The position numbers and the translations under genes were made by a program. This document shows positions 24,137-37,319 of a DNA stretch of 64,000 nt, piece by piece. The stretch covers positions 2,103,544 to 2,167,543 of the forward strand of contig NC_045151.1 in NCBI RefSeq assembly GCF_008831285.2, read 5' to 3'. Below the pieces are notes generated by a model. That model had not been told where the DNA came from. It saw only the letters and a program-made list of their open reading frames with translations, and ran no database searches. Numbering within the stretch: position 1 is the first letter of the stretch; each line of letters opens with the position of its first letter. The DNA is from Nymphaea colorata. Taxonomy: Eukaryota > Streptophyta > Magnoliopsida > Nymphaeales > Nymphaeaceae.

Positions 24137-27100
24137 TTGATTTTTTTTTTGTTGGTTGCTCAAACGACCCAAACCCAAACCTAAAGATGAGCATTATAGG
24201 CTGAAAGGGTAGCATTTGGTTTGTGATTAAAAAATTGGGCAAACATTTGTTGGTTGCCATGTATATAGTTTTCTTATGAAAAGGATCCTGTGCTCTTCAA
24301 CTTTGCAAGTAATTTTTTTTTAAATGATGTGCCTTAAAATTTCTAAAAAATGGATGCCCATATTTAAAAATTTAAGAATATATGAATGGGGCCACCTTAA
24401 AAAGGGATTTTCGTTGTACTCTGTTGTGCAACTTTAGAGATTGGATCGGCTCTGCTTCAAACCTACTTGCTTGTTTGATCATTAATCTCACAAAGCTATG
24501 CTCTATCACCACCAAACCACTCGCTTGGATGTTGCCATTTATTAATTTATGATTCAGTCTGCTGATTTTTCTCGCTTTTCTCCTTATTAACAAGCATTCT
24601 TGACCTTGACTTTTGCTCATGAAGAGTCTACATAGGACTACCTATTTCAAACAACAACATTCCCTCAAGCAAACTTCATGTTGAAGGTTCGAAGCCAGTT
24701 TAAAAGTCAGATTCAACTAAGAAACATGGCATATACAACAAAGGGTGTTTGATTATGATGACACATGAACTATGTAGCTAAGAATGTAGCCATGCATTGC
24801 TTATTATCAGCCAATCTCTTTCTTGTGATTCACCTCTTCAAAGGGATGTAAATAATGCAAATTTGCCTTGTAAACTTCTCTGTTTTTAGAGAAATCTATA
24901 GTCTAGTTACTACTGATCAGTTATCACTCAAGCAAGCATCTAGGCAATGCTTTGGTAAACTTTGCATAATCTGACTAAAGCGGGCCTCAGCCAACCTCGA
25001 GAAAATTGTTCTCTCCTTTCTAAAGAACATTGTTCACTCAAATTTCGAGCAAATTGTTCTCTTTTCTTCCATTTTTTCTTAAGAAGAAGGTTAGAAATGG
25101 AACTTCGACCTAGTTTATGTTATATTATGTCATTATTACAAACTGATCAAAAAAGACTTTTATTAAATATATTAGACAAATTAAAATATTTGCCAGGGAA
25201 GAAGGCGACTTACTCCAAGAAGGGCATATTTCTTGATCAAAGGAAATGTACTATACATATATTAAAGGATGTAAGGTTTTGTACGTGGGTTTTAAACCTA
25301 GACCCATGGAACCACTATTGTTCACAAGAGGTGGCACTGCCATGGTTATTGCCCACAAGAATATCCGTGGCAGATAGATGTATACATGTGATCATATTTT
25401 ATCATGTGTATTTTCATCATAGCTTAAAAATTCCCACAAAACTCTTGTTTTGAACTAATATTTAATAGCTGAGAGAGTGTTCTGCAAGAATATTCCATAG
25501 CATAGTATTTTCATATGAATATTTCATAACAAGTGTTAGACAAAGAGTGTTCTTTTTCCTTCCACGTCTCCTCTCTTTTACTTTCAGTTGTTGGTATTTT
25601 TTTTCTCAGCTCTTTCACTTCTTCTCCCATTTCTTTATCTTGATGATTATTTTATACTTTCCTCTTAATTAGACATAGTTAGGTGATTTTTCTCCACCTT
25701 CCCCAACCTCACTAAAATAATTAAAGCTAGCCTTATGTTTTTATAGTGTATTTAGTAGCATTGCTTGTCATCTTCTTTGTCAGTTCTTATGAGAATCATT
25801 CCTCACAAGTTGATTGTCATCCAAGTCATCGACCTCAAGTCAATCAAATGGGCAACACCCCATTGACACATGTCTCTCTCTTTCTCCCCCCACAAGACAA
25901 CAATATAACAAGGAATGAGGAAAGAAAAATGACTAAAAGATAAGGACGAGAAGAGTAGAATCTCATGTCTTGAAGAGTAATAGGGAAATTACCTCCAAGT
26001 TTTGCTATTTTTTGTGTTCATTTGATTGGTTTACTATGTTTTCACTTTTTTGTTTTTTTCTTGAACCATTTTTAATTGCATTTGAGTTTTGTTAGATCTT
26101 CTTCAATGCCTTTGTCACAGCTGTTGAGAATCGATTGGCAAGCACCATGAAAGAACAATGAATGCTATATAAATTATGTTTTAGGCATTGTGTTCTTTAT
26201 TTATGATGTGAAACTTACAGTATTTGATGCTCTATTGAACATATTGTTTTCCATATGCTTGACATGGTGATTGTTCATTCCATTATAATTTTATATGAAC
26301 AAATATTCTTTTTTAATTGTTGGTTTTATTAAAAGAATATAGTTGTAGATAGTTCAAATAAACTTTCTTTCATTTTTTAATTTTTTTTTTTGTTGGGGAG
26401 CAATTTAGACAATTATTTGTAGTTCTTCATCTTGCTTTTGTAGTTCTTGAGCTAACAACAACTTAGGCCACTCTATTCAGGTGGTTGAACTTATAATGTC
26501 TAGTAATTTCACTGAGTATGTCCTCCCTAGTTATTATATATATATTTCATGTTTATAATGATTTTATTTGATGACAAAAATGGTCATTGCCTTTTATTCT
26601 TAATGATGGCAATAAAGTATGGACAATCTAATTATTAAGGAGATCATTGTTTTATGGTATAAAAAGGTTACCATTAGAGAAAGTAACCTCGTTGGGGGTT
26701 GGCTTTCTATGTTTATTACAAAAAATGTGTACAACAAAAACTCTACAACAAAATTACAATTGTGTTGTATAGAGTATTGCAACAAAAATAAAATTAACAA
26801 AAGAAAAGAACAGAAAACCAACATAACATAACCTTTGTAAAACCACTGTAAACTATATGTTTCAACATTACAACGATCACTATCATGGGGTTCACATTTG
26901 AAATGTAAATCTTATGGCTAACCTGAGCCAGTCTTGAGTACCTATTTTGTTGAGCAACTTTGCCCTCTACACATCTTAGTCATTTCAGCCAACTTTGTTG
27001 ATTGAAGATCAGAACTATACCTGATGAAAAACTATGATCAATACTTCCTAGCTTGGTCTATAGCAAGGTTGTCTTAGGCATAAGCTCAAGCTCATCCATG

Positions 27101-27847
27101 TTTATATTCTCCACCCTTTGTCAATCCCTTTAATGTGCTCTCTAATGTCTTAGGCTGCCCAACAAACCTCCTTTAAGTTAGTGGAGATGGTTTGATTACA
27201 TATGCCTTTTTAAACAAAATAGAGGGCCAATCACCTACAAAAATTTCAAAACATAATTAACTTTATTTTTTCTCCACTTCAAACTTTTAGCCAAAACTAA
27301 GAATGAGTTCTCGCATTTGCACCAAATCTTCTTAGCCTCCATGTAGATGGCCCAAATTTCTCTATCAAATGCCCAAGTGATAGTACTAAAACATATTCTT
27401 CAGCACTTTCATTGTCATCATCTCTTGAAGCTGGTTGCAAACCAGTGCTAGGTTCTTGATTAATATTTTATTGGGGCAATCATGCATGCTTGAACTTGGA
27501 GACAACAACAGATCAACTGCAGGTAGCAAGACTGCATCCAAACAACAAGTAACTTGTTGTTTGTTTCATTGTGTGACATATTAAATAGTGGGTAGCAAGT
27601 GAGGCATCTCTAAGATATTTTCTGTCCAAGGTCAGGAGGCACCCTTTGTAGGAAATATAGGTGGACAACTGGGCTCTAGGTTTGCTGCAAGGAACCATAT
27701 CAATTCCCTCTACTTCTCATAATTTCTTTTGGCTCAAACATGAGTCCAAAGATCCTGTGAGGAGAGATTAAAGCATAATTTATTAAAAAGCAAGCTGTAA
27801 GGAGGCCAATCAATATCCAGCCGGTTTAAGAGGGACGTAAATGTTGG

Positions 27848-28259
27848 TAGGGATGCCAATATATCCGATTTGAATTGAATATATGATCGAATTGTTTCAA
27901 AAAATCAAATAAGAAAAAAAAATATCTGATTTTGAATCAAATCATATTCAGATATAAGAAATGACACCTATTGATTTGGATTCAGATTGGATTTAGATTT
28001 AAACAAATATCCTATATCCAACACTACTATATTTTGAACATAGGCCAGATTTGGTTCAAGATTCGGTTGAACATGAATATAAACATCAAATTCAGATTAG
28101 ATTGGGATTGTGGAATCATATTTCAAATTTGGATTTATATATGACTTTTTTTCCGTTTGTATTCAAATTCAATTTTAAATCCGAACATGTGAATATCCAA
28201 AAAAAATTGGACATAGTTGAGAGTATATCCGATTTGAATATGATTCGTTGACATCTCTA
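27848..28259. mobile_element. 412-bp hAT-like MITE
   Basis: The termini are TAGGGATGCCAA at the left and TTGACATCTCTA at the right; its reverse complement, TAGAGATGTCAA, gives 10 of 12 matches. Flanks are AATGTTGG (27840-27847) and AATGTTGT (28260-28267), an 8-bp target duplication with one mismatch. The interior repeats ATATCCGATTTGAAT-type motifs in both orientations. TAGGGATG ends with 8-bp duplications are typical of non-autonomous hAT elements. Confidence 0.78.
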
Positions 28260-30908
28260 AATGTTGTTTCAAGAATGACTCTCTCCTAAGAGATTGAAGC
28301 TCCCTAGTAGACGAGTTTCTTCTATTCCCACGTGCTGGAATAAGCATATGTTGGATCATTTGTCATGATCAATCCCTCTCCCATGACCCATCTAGTGTCC
28401 TTTGCTATACAACTATAACCCCTCACTACAAGAACAACAGAGCAAGGGGATGGGAAGGAATGGTCCATAAGCTTCTTCACTTAACATATATGTGAAATAT
28501 TATTTGGCAAAATATTTTCTTAGGCAAAATCTTATTCTTCTGACATACACGAAGAGCCAAACTTACCAAATCGCTCGCGTTGTTGACCTCCACAATATCG
28601 TTCATGTTGGTACTTCCTTCCAACTAGGTTTGCAAGTTTGACATAGTGAGACCTTCTAGACTCTTGAAATCATCCCAAAGGAACTTTGTCATTTGAACAT
28701 TCAAATGTCCATTGGAGCTTGGGGGAGAAAGAAGACACAACCCCAAAACTCAATAATTAGGTAGATTCCACTGGCAAGGGAGAGGCATATGGCTTTTCAT
28801 GATGCCAATTTTATTTATACTTTTACTACTAGAGGCTCACATAATGAATTTATAAGATTTCTTATGAAGAGAGGGAGACTGAGGTAGGTGGTAGGCGACA
28901 TCAAAATTAGTTGCATCATTTTCAATTGAGTTGATAAGAATGTTGTTTGTTTATCAAGTATAAACCAGCAGACAACAATCTTCACTATTAAAGTCGAACT
29001 TTCAACCTTCTTTCTAAATTATATAGAAGAATGTTTCATGCACTCTTGTATGTTATAAGGAGATTATTACGTTCAGTGCAATTTTGACTAACATATTAGT
29101 TGCTCAATATCTCTTGCTTCTACCAAAAAACTCACATGTTACTCCCAGTTGTTTCTTGCGTGGTCTTTGAGGATATCTTTTTTCTTGACAAATATTTTGC
29201 AATAAAATTGAGTTTTAGCCATGTACCAATGCAAAATGATAAATTTATAAACCAGCTTCTTGGAAGTAGTGAAACCTGGTAGGACTCACCGAGCAAAATT
29301 ATGAAGAGAAGATAAAAAAAATGTTTTATTAATTAAAAAATGACAACATCTAATGTCTACAAAAAGTTTAAAAGACAAGAGTTGCACAATAAACACAATT
29401 AAGTGCAATGGGATTCATTTTTTGGTTAAGGGCTTTCAGTTCTTCAATTCCCATGAATCCATGTGATTTCATGAGTCCCTCGAAAAGTTTCTTACATGCA
29501 CCAATAGTAAAAATGAACAAGGGAAACAAACCTAAACCTATGTATGATGCCAGTAGTAAATGAAATAGCACAATGCTTAAAGAGAAACCCTAATTGATCA
29601 GACTAAGTTAACCTACTCTAGACAACTTTTAACACTGAATAACACAAAGAAAAACAATGAATTGACCTCACACTATACAAAGAATCACCTCAAAGACGAT
29701 ACCTAAGTAGCTGTCAAGGCCTTGAGAAACAATATGAACTTAAACACCTAATTTCTAGATGAATACGGATGAAATGATCATGAAATTCTAACAAAACCCT
29801 CATTAATACTCTAAATTAGCTAATGCAAGAGAGAACAACAAGGACCCCTAGAAAACTGCACATGAAATAACATGCATGTAAACCTGGTAAGAATCCTGCC
29901 AATAAAGAAAACTATATATCTGTTATTCTACGCTTAATCCTGTTCTGAAATCTCTAATAAAAATATACTTAAAACCTAAATTTAACACTAATCCAAGCAA
30001 CAACACTATAAAAAACACCCAATGAAAATCAATTGAAAAAAAGTCGTCATAAACTAAACAAGAAACAAACTAACAGTATAATAATGTGTATAGACAACTT
30101 GATGTGTTGTTGAAACTCCAGCGTTCTTTCACCAATGCAAGTCCGAAATCTACTCCTCCACCAACGAAATCGATCGATTTCTCCACTAATATAGAAACGA
30201 GTGTGTTGAGCGATAATGATCGACTCTTTGCAAACCCACTTGCAGGAAATGAATGTGTTGGGAAATGATGATTTGACTCTTTGCAATCCACTCCTCCCAG
30301 CATAATAATGTATTGAGGAATGCCGGTCACACTCTGCTTGTTATGCAATCTCTCAAAAGTACCATAAACAGATTGAAGTAAAAGCGCATGTATTTACAAT
30401 CATCTACTTCCAGGAGAGTGAGGTTATCCACCACTAGACGAGGCCGAAAACTCCTCCATTCCCCTTGCTTTGGGGGTTTTGAACCTGTGTCGAGGTCTAG
30501 GTGGGCAGCCGGCCACCATCAGCTTAAGAGAGTGCACCCTACCCTTCCACGACCTAGAATAGTACATATGAAATTCAAAATGAGAATTATAATCATCTAA
30601 TTCATACCTAATCATATGAAAGAAAATCTTCCCTCGCCCCTAGAGTAGTCCTCCCTTCCCCTCCGGCGAGCCTCGGACAAAGCCAACATAAATCCTATCC
30701 AAACGCAGTAAATAGAGGGTAGTCTCATTGTGGTGGTGTTCCCTTGGTAAACTTCCGCTTCCAATCGGAGCCTATGGATCTGTACGTATAATAGCTACTC
30801 CGACCGCGCTCGCCGCTTCGGAAGCACACGAGATTGCGTTCGGGACCGAAACAAGCAGGCTGGTCTCAAATCTCTACCAGGTCTCTTGCCTGTTCCCCTG
30901 CCAGGGAC

Positions 30909-30929
30909 TCTCTCTCTCTCTCTCTCTGC
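30909..30929. repeat. (TC)n tract in the MITOFERRINLIKE 1 leader
   Basis: A CT dinucleotide run just upstream of the chosen start codon, as is common in plant 5' UTRs. Confidence 0.85.
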
Positions 30930-30965
30930 ACCCCACAGAAATTGGAGTGCCCCTTGGTATCATCA

Positions 30966-32177
30966 ATGGAGCAGAACCTTCTGTGTGCTTTAGCCCTTCC
31001 TCACCACCACCTTCATCATTGCGTGGAAGATGTGAAGAACATAGTGAAGGATTTCAATACCAGGTTGACAAGAGACACCCAACAAGAGAATTTGAGCACC
31101 AACGTCCAATTTGCCGCCATTTCCATCAATTCCCACCTTCCAAATGCCCCGCAGGGGCAGGAACCGAAACCCCATAAATGGCTAAAGCCTGCAGTCAGAG
31201 GCAATCAGTCTGTCCAGTCAATGATGAAGAGCATCTCAACCGCTGAGAAGGCAGTCATTGGAGCCATGGCCGGTGGCATAGCTGGTGCTTTCACCTATTT
31301 CTGCCTTCATCCGCTCGATACAGTCAAGACCAAGCTGCAGACAAGGGGCGCGGCAGAGATTTACAGTGGTTCACTGGATGTCATTGCTAAAGTATTCAAG
31401 TCTCAGGGGATTCTGGGGTTCTACAGCGGCATATCGGCCGTCATCGTTGGCTCCGCTGCCTCATCGGCCATCTACTTTGGCACCTGTGAATTTGGCAAGT
31501 CGGTGCTGTCAAAATTGCCGCATTTTCCCGCGCTTCTGATTCCTCCCACTGCCGGCGCAATGGGTAATATTGTCTCTTCTGCAATTATGGTGCCCAAAGA
31601 ATTGATCACTCAAAGGATGCAGGCGGGTGCAGCCGGGAGATCCTGGGAAGTGTTCCTGAGGATCATACAGAACGATGGTATATTGGGTCTTTATACTGGT
31701 TATTCTGCAACTTTACTTAGGAACCTGCCTGCTGGAGTTTTGAGTTATTCATCTTTTGAGTATCTGAAATCTGCTGTGATGAGTAGAACAGGGAAGGACC
31801 ATTTGGAGCCAGTTCAGAGCGTGGTTTGTGGGGCATTGGCTGGAGCGGTTTCTGCATGTCTTACTACTCCTTTGGATGTAGTCAAGACAAGGTTGATGAC
31901 CCAAGTTGTCACTGGCGGTGGGGTTGTTGATGCTGAGGCAAAGGCTAGGATAGCCATTTCTGTTTACACTGGGATTTCATCAACTATTAGGCAGATTGTA
32001 AAGGATGAAGGATGGGTCGGTCTAACTAGGGGAATGGGACCTAGGGTGCTACATAGTGCTTGCTTTGCTGCATTGGGTTACTTTGCATTTGAGACTGCTA
32101 GGCTCTCCTTATTGCACCACTACGTTCAGAGGAAGAACAAGATCATCTTGGCCGTTGAACAACCTGTATCTGTATGA
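30966..32177 (+). CDS. MFL1: Mitochondrial carrier family protein, MITOFERRINLIKE 1 (chloroplast envelope)
   Basis: A single uninterrupted exon of 403 codons. The frame is open for another 44 codons upstream, but that part spans the CT-rich leader, so the ATG at 30966 is preferred; the length then agrees with Arabidopsis MFL1 (At5g42130, about 412). Residues 1-92 form a plastid-targeting-like extension. Three carrier repeats follow, with signature motifs PLDTVK (116-121), PKELIT (210-215, lacking the usual final basic residue) and PLDVVK (302-307). GGIAGAF, GLYTGYSATLLRNLPAG and WVGLTRGMGPR segments are characteristic of the mitoferrin branch. The protein is inferred to sit in the chloroplast inner envelope and take part in iron import, from work on the Arabidopsis orthologue. 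The 3' UTR probably runs to about 32700. Confidence 0.93.
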   Translation: MEQNLLCALALPHHHLHHCVEDVKNIVKDFNTRLTRDTQQENLSTNVQFAAISINSHLPNAPQGQEPKPHKWLKPAVRGNQSVQSMMKSISTAEKAVIGAMAGGIAGAFTYFCLHPLDTVKTKLQTRGAAEIYSGSLDVIAKVFKSQGILGFYSGISAVIVGSAASSAIYFGTCEFGKSVLSKLPHFPALLIPPTAGAMGNIVSSAIMVPKELITQRMQAGAAGRSWEVFLRIIQNDGILGLYTGYSATLLRNLPAGVLSYSSFEYLKSAVMSRTGKDHLEPVQSVVCGALAGAVSACLTTPLDVVKTRLMTQVVTGGGVVDAEAKARIAISVYTGISSTIRQIVKDEGWVGLTRGMGPRVLHSACFAALGYFAFETARLSLLHHYVQRKNKIILAVEQPVSV

Positions 32178-34021
32178 GTTTATTGGTGTCAGATGCACAA
32201 TTTTTTCCTTTCATTGTCTAATTGATGGTAAAACAGAAGCTTGAATGCAATTCAGCTGATCGAAATAAGAAAATGTTAATGCATTCTTTCTGTGCTGAAT
32301 ATCTTAAACTTGTTTACACGGAGAGAACATGGCAAGTTGCCTCCGGATCAGTTGCAGTCTTCAGATCTTGTAAGGAAAAGTTTCCTATGCAGTTTTGGGA
32401 TTCCATCGGAGTTGAGAAGGAAACTAACTGTTTAAGAGAGAGTCCAACTTCCAAGATCTGTAGTGTTAGTGGTGGTTCACTTGTTTGACCTTTGTGTTGC
32501 ACAACTTGTTTCATAGCCTATCTACTTAAGCTTGAATATCTAGTCTATATTTTTTTTGCAGAAAGCATGTCAGCTTGCAATTTTTGTCCAAATAATCTTG
32601 GTTGTTCTTTTGCTTTTGCTTTGTTAGTGTCTATGATGGTACAATGCAAGGTTTGAATGTCTTACAGCAATATATTACTGGTAACATCTGAAAACCTTGA
32701 AGTTCAGATTGTACCTTGAAGTTCAGATTGTAGTTTTTAACACTCCAAAATAACTTCTTTTCAGTTTATGTTCTTCAATAAGTCATTTTAAATATTCTAT
32801 TTCTGGATGATGGTAGTAGTGTTTTGGTCTGGTGGTGGAAGCACTTGCTAGTTCATGGTGCAGAATCTGTAAAGACTCTGCCTCTTATTTAGAGTGCGCC
32901 TGGTGCCAAATTCATCTTATTAACTGGTAGGCACGCATTCCTTTCTAATGACAGGATGCTGGACAAGCCATTCATTTATAATGTCAAACAATTACTCTGA
33001 CTAAGTCAGGAAAACTGAGATAAAGTTCATTGGAAGAAGGTATGGAATAGTCGCTGAAACCTCCTTACTACCTCCTGGAGTGGAAGCAATTAACTTTTGA
33101 ATTGGGTGTAATTAATACATTCATTCTTAAGACCAGGGTGGCTGTTGAGGTCTTTTCTTTTAGAGCTGCTCATGAGTTGACGTCTCAATTCATAATCTCA
33201 GATGTACCTATCCAATCATTTCGAACAACTGATTTTTTCATCAACTTTGTAAAGCTTTCTTATTTACTTCAATTTGCTGAAGCTAGACCAAATTGATCTG
33301 ACCTTAGCTAGAGACCCAAGGCAAAGACAAAAAACTTTGGGTCAGTTGCAGAGGCAAGTTGGTGTTCTTGAGGTCGCATCACAGAATCTGCAGTGTACAC
33401 CAGTCTGCTGCCATGTTCAGCTATGATCCCGAGCTCTATACCACGGAGTGGGATTGAACTAATGACTATACCTCTACTCCATGGATTGGGCTCAAATTTG
33501 GTGGGAGGGTGTCAAAGTATTTGGGAAAGCGCCTCTATTTTCAATTTTGTTTTAGATTTGGCCTAGAGACGCAGCTAGGTGTGGCACACATACCATCCAC
33601 TTCATTGTTGCAGCGCTTATGGTCAGAATTTGTGCGAAAACCATGCCAGACCTCCATAGTTACATGCAGGAAATGAAGAAGATGATGAGGAAGAGGGAGA
33701 AAGCAATAATTTTGGAGAAATTAGGCAAGAAAGAGAGGTTTAGGAAAGAGAGAGAGTGGGAGTATTCAGAAAAGGGACGATTTAGTCGATACATCAAATC
33801 CCACTCATGGTGGCAAGCAGGAACATGCTAATCATGAACATGGAAGTTTCATCCATGCTACGGAAGGTTCTTGCTACAGTGATGAAGCTGCAACCGAGCT
33901 CGCTAAAATGCAGAAACGAGGATGAAACTATTATCAAAGATAACATCCTTCTGTGTAACTGAACCCCATGTAATTGTAGGCAATGTTGAATGGAACGTCT
34001 ATCTCGTATACGGAAAAATAC
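32178..34021. other. Intergenic region, MFL1 3' UTR and unassigned sequence
   Basis: The first few hundred bases are probably the MFL1 3' UTR. The rest has no recognisable gene. A 70-residue charged frame at 33619-33831 (rich in KKMMRKREK) has no recognised family and is probably debris. Confidence 0.45.
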
Positions 34022-34480
34022 AAATTAAGGAGAGAATACTGCTGTGTGGGTACGCTCCATTGTGTGTAACCACATAAATCCTGTGTTTACAATTGTTAGT
34101 TTCTCAAGTTTATTTCTCTGCTATGGTATCAGAATCATCTTTGTTTTCCTTCTGCTGTGATCGTATTGATCTACGCTGGTTTCTGCTATTGGCAGTTTAA
34201 TTTGATCTCACCGTGAGAAGTTTGTTCTCTTTTGCAATCTCTTTTTTATACAAAATAAGGAGAAGATACTGCTGCGGGCGTATGCTCCATTCGGTGTAAC
34301 CACATAAATCCTGTGTTTACAATTGTTACTTTCTCAAGTTTATTTCTTTGCTATGATATCAGAGTGATCTTCCTTTTCCTTCTGGTGTGTCGTGTTGATA
34401 TGTGCTGGTTTCTGCTATTGGCAGTTTGGTTTGATCTCGCCGTGAGAAGTTTGTTCTCTATCATGCAGCCTCTTTTTCCT
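34022..34480. repeat. Imperfect tandem pair of about 231 bp containing LTR/PBS-like sequence
   Basis: Units begin at about 34022 and 34253 (both ...AAGGAGA...ATACTGCTG) and share TAACCACATAAATCCTGTG, TCTGCTATTGGCAGTTT and CCGTGAGAAGTTTGTTCTC. Each contains a primer-binding-site-like motif, TGGTATCAGA at 34124 and TGATATCAGAG at 34354, as expected for the 5' end of a copia element. Confidence 0.65.
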
Positions 34481-34639
34481 TTTTCTGGCTGCTGCACTGA
34501 GTGTCTTCTGTTATTCAAACCGTAACCATAAATATCGTTTTGTGGTTTACTAATTATGAGATCTTGTTTCAACGAATTTCAACAACTTTAAAGAAGAAAA
34601 GTAAGAAAAAATTACAACAGCCTCAACAAAACGGCGAAT

Positions 34640-36210
34640 AATAATGTATGATTCGTAGTTTCAATGCTGACTATTTTTTGTGTGAAGGACCAGAAAACAG
34701 GCATAAGTTGGTATGTGGCGTCATCGTCGATGGCATGTACCGACTTCAATTAAATGACGCTGAGGCGGAGGTCTACGTTGGTGAGAGAGTACCAATCGAG
34801 CAGTGGCATCAGCACTTTGGCCATCCGGCGTTTAGGGTCGTCGATCAGATAGTTAGATGATTAGATTTACCATTTTCTTAAAAGACTTGATTTGAATAAA
34901 GTGCATGTGGATTGTCAGCATGGCAAAAACCATAAAGTGCCCTTTTATGCTTCACAAGCGAATCTTTCTCATTCACTACTTGATTTGATTTTGTTTGGGG
35001 ATGTGTGCCTACCATTTGCTTCGATTAATATCGTCGAAAAGAAAATATTGATTATTTTGACACTTTTTAGTCATATTGTAAAATCCACTACTATATGTGC
35101 AATGTTGTCTATAGCTATTAGTCATTGATGGAGGATTCGCCAGTTGGACATCAGCAATGCATTTTTACATGGGCTATCTTTTGGAAACCATTTACATTTA
35201 CATGCACCAGCTACTCGAATAAGATAATAATGATCATCCCAACTATGTTTGTCATATAGCTGGCAAACCCATAATTCTGACTTGGATCAGCAGATGACTA
35301 GTGGCGTCAGAGAGTGGACTAGTCAACTCGTCGACTCGGTTGAGTATTCAAATAGTCATAATATAAATCATTGCAGCTGAATTGGCCGAGTCGGGCTGAG
35401 TCAAGGGCAAGCTAGGCCAATCTTGGCTCATGGTTGGATTTGTTGGCAATCGGTGCTGACTCAGGTGATTCTCTGACTCAGGTGATTCTCAAGTCAGCTC
35501 AGGGAGTTGACCAACTATGGTTTGCTGTATGCAAAAGCGTTTTATGGTTTAAAATAGCGTTTTATGGTTTAAAATAAGGTCCTTAAGCTTGTGCCCCCAC
35601 CAATATCATGCCCTGTAGCTCTCAAGTTTGTCGTGGATAACGACACCTTTTATGATGCCACTACATATCAACGAATAGTCGGATCCCTTTAGTATGCTGG
35701 CCGGGCTTTTCCCTTGTCGTTCACAAATGCAGTTAGTTTATGCAACGACCAACTATAGATCATTAGCAAGTTGTTAAACATGTATTCTGGTATCTTAAAA
35801 ACACTCTCTATTGTGGTCTTCTTATTCAAGCATTATTCAAGCATCCAATGACTTTTGCCTTCAAGCTTATAGAGCTGTCAACCATCGTCTGTTCCAGCTC
35901 CAAAGAATATTATGCTGTCTCTACTGCAGCTGTTAAGTTTGTTTGGGTACAATATCCGCTCGAAGAGCTAAAGTTTCATTTGAAACACCTCCTCTTTTTT
36001 GGTGCGGCTATAGTAGAGCAGTGTACATGACCATGCATCTAGTTTTTCATCAACATAACAAGCATGTGGAGATCAATATACATTTTTGTGCGTGACCATA
36101 CTGCTAAAGGTCACCTCCAGTGTCCCACACATTGCATCTTTGCATCAGTTGGCCGACATATTCACTAAACTGCTTCTATTCAAGTGCTTTGAGTCCAGAA
36201 CAAATTGCTG
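34640..36210 (+). mobile_element. Degraded copia pol remnant (copy 1)
   Basis: Broken frames give a GAG-pre-integrase region at 34648-34860 (EQWHQHFGHPAFRVVDQ), integrase-like residues at 34892-35010 (CQHGKNHKVPF, LLDLI), an RT fragment near 35128-35200 (RQLDISNAFLHG) and RNase H debris at 35620-36210 (TTYQRIVGSL, QLADIFTKLL). The central RT with its catalytic motif is missing, so it is internally deleted and inactive. Confidence 0.8.
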
Positions 36211-37319
36211 TTCCTCCCTAGACCAGAAGATCTGGATCTGGAATCCAGAATCATAAATTGGAGTTGATGGTGATTGGCGTGAATAGGCGAGCTGGCCTCA
36301 ACGGCTTAAGATTCTTTCACATCGTCATCTGCTTTCAAGAAGGAAATCTCTCAAGCAGCTAAGGAAGATAACTACAACAATAATGCTTGCTATCTAAACA
36401 AAATACAGAGAACATTACATAACATTACATTCTAGGGGGTTGGCATAACGATTGGAGCGGGGTTGGTAAGCAGGTAGTCTTTATTTCAAATCGTTGAGTT
36501 ATAACTCTTTATATTGTAAGAAAGAAACCACTGACATCTAAAACACAGTAAAACATGGTGACAACGATACTCCAACTCCAAAACACCGAAGGTCCTATAC
36601 CTTAGGATTAGGAAATAAAAGGTTTGGTAAGAGCTTCAAACCTTCTGACGATTAAAAAACCTCCGTTCACATAACATCCCCTAATGTAAATAGAAAGACC
36701 ATAAAATTATCGCCCCAGGCCATGGTTAATAGAAAATAGTGCTGCATCCTTTCCCGTAGACAAAGGCAGAACCTACTGCATGCCGAACCACATCACTTTG
36801 TGCGCTCGTCTCTTTCTCTTTGATGCTTGTCTAAAAAGTATAAACTATCATTCTAGTAATTACTACTACAAGCTGTTGGAACTATATATTTTACTGGCAG
36901 CTTGAAGCCACTAGATTTTAGTTTCAATGTAATATTTGCTTGGAACACAAAAGATTAAGACATTCTCTGTTTCGTGATAGTGGATGTTGTTGGAATTCAG
37001 TCAAGTATTCCTTCCGTTACTGAATATCAGAAAGCTCTTCACACCTCGAATGCGTTGTCACCTGAGGGAAGAAGCTCTGAGGCCACTCAGCAGGCACACA
37101 TCCACTGCAGCTGGTCACAAGACAGGTGGGGAAGAGCTCCACACTCATTTTTGATGTCTTCTCCAGAGCAGAGGGAGTAAAACAAGGGGACAAGGAGCAA
37201 ACAGCATTTTACCAGTTAAAAGCAGCAGGAAAGAAGACGGTGGTGTTTGGCGCTTTCCGTTTGCTTGGGCTTTCTGCAAGGAAGAGGAAGAGAAGGGTGT
37301 CTTCACAGAGAGAGCATTA
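36211..37319 (+). promoter_or_regulatory. PGK upstream region (copy 1)
   Basis: DNA between the copia remnant and the PGK start codon. The last 100 bases are purine-rich leader sequence ending in GAGCATTA before the ATG. It is duplicated unchanged at 41278-42386, so both PGK copies carry the same promoter. Confidence 0.45.

Larger units (their letters stand above)
22191..30965. other. 8.8-kb A/T-rich intergenic region
   Basis: No recognisable gene. All open frames are short, without family motifs or plausible splice continuation. The largest (24962-25453, plus) has no recognisable domain. The region contains MITE copies at 23883-24136 and 27848-28259. The last few hundred bases before 30966 are the promoter and leader of the carrier gene. 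Confidence 0.5.

Noticed and set aside
24962-25453. Open frame of 163 codons in the 8.8-kb intergenic region
   Set aside because: No recognised domain, A/T-driven composition, no splice or promoter context. Probably chance.
30834-30965. Upstream extension of the MFL1 frame by 44 codons
   Set aside because: It crosses the CT-rich leader. The shorter form agrees with the family length and still leaves a targeting extension.
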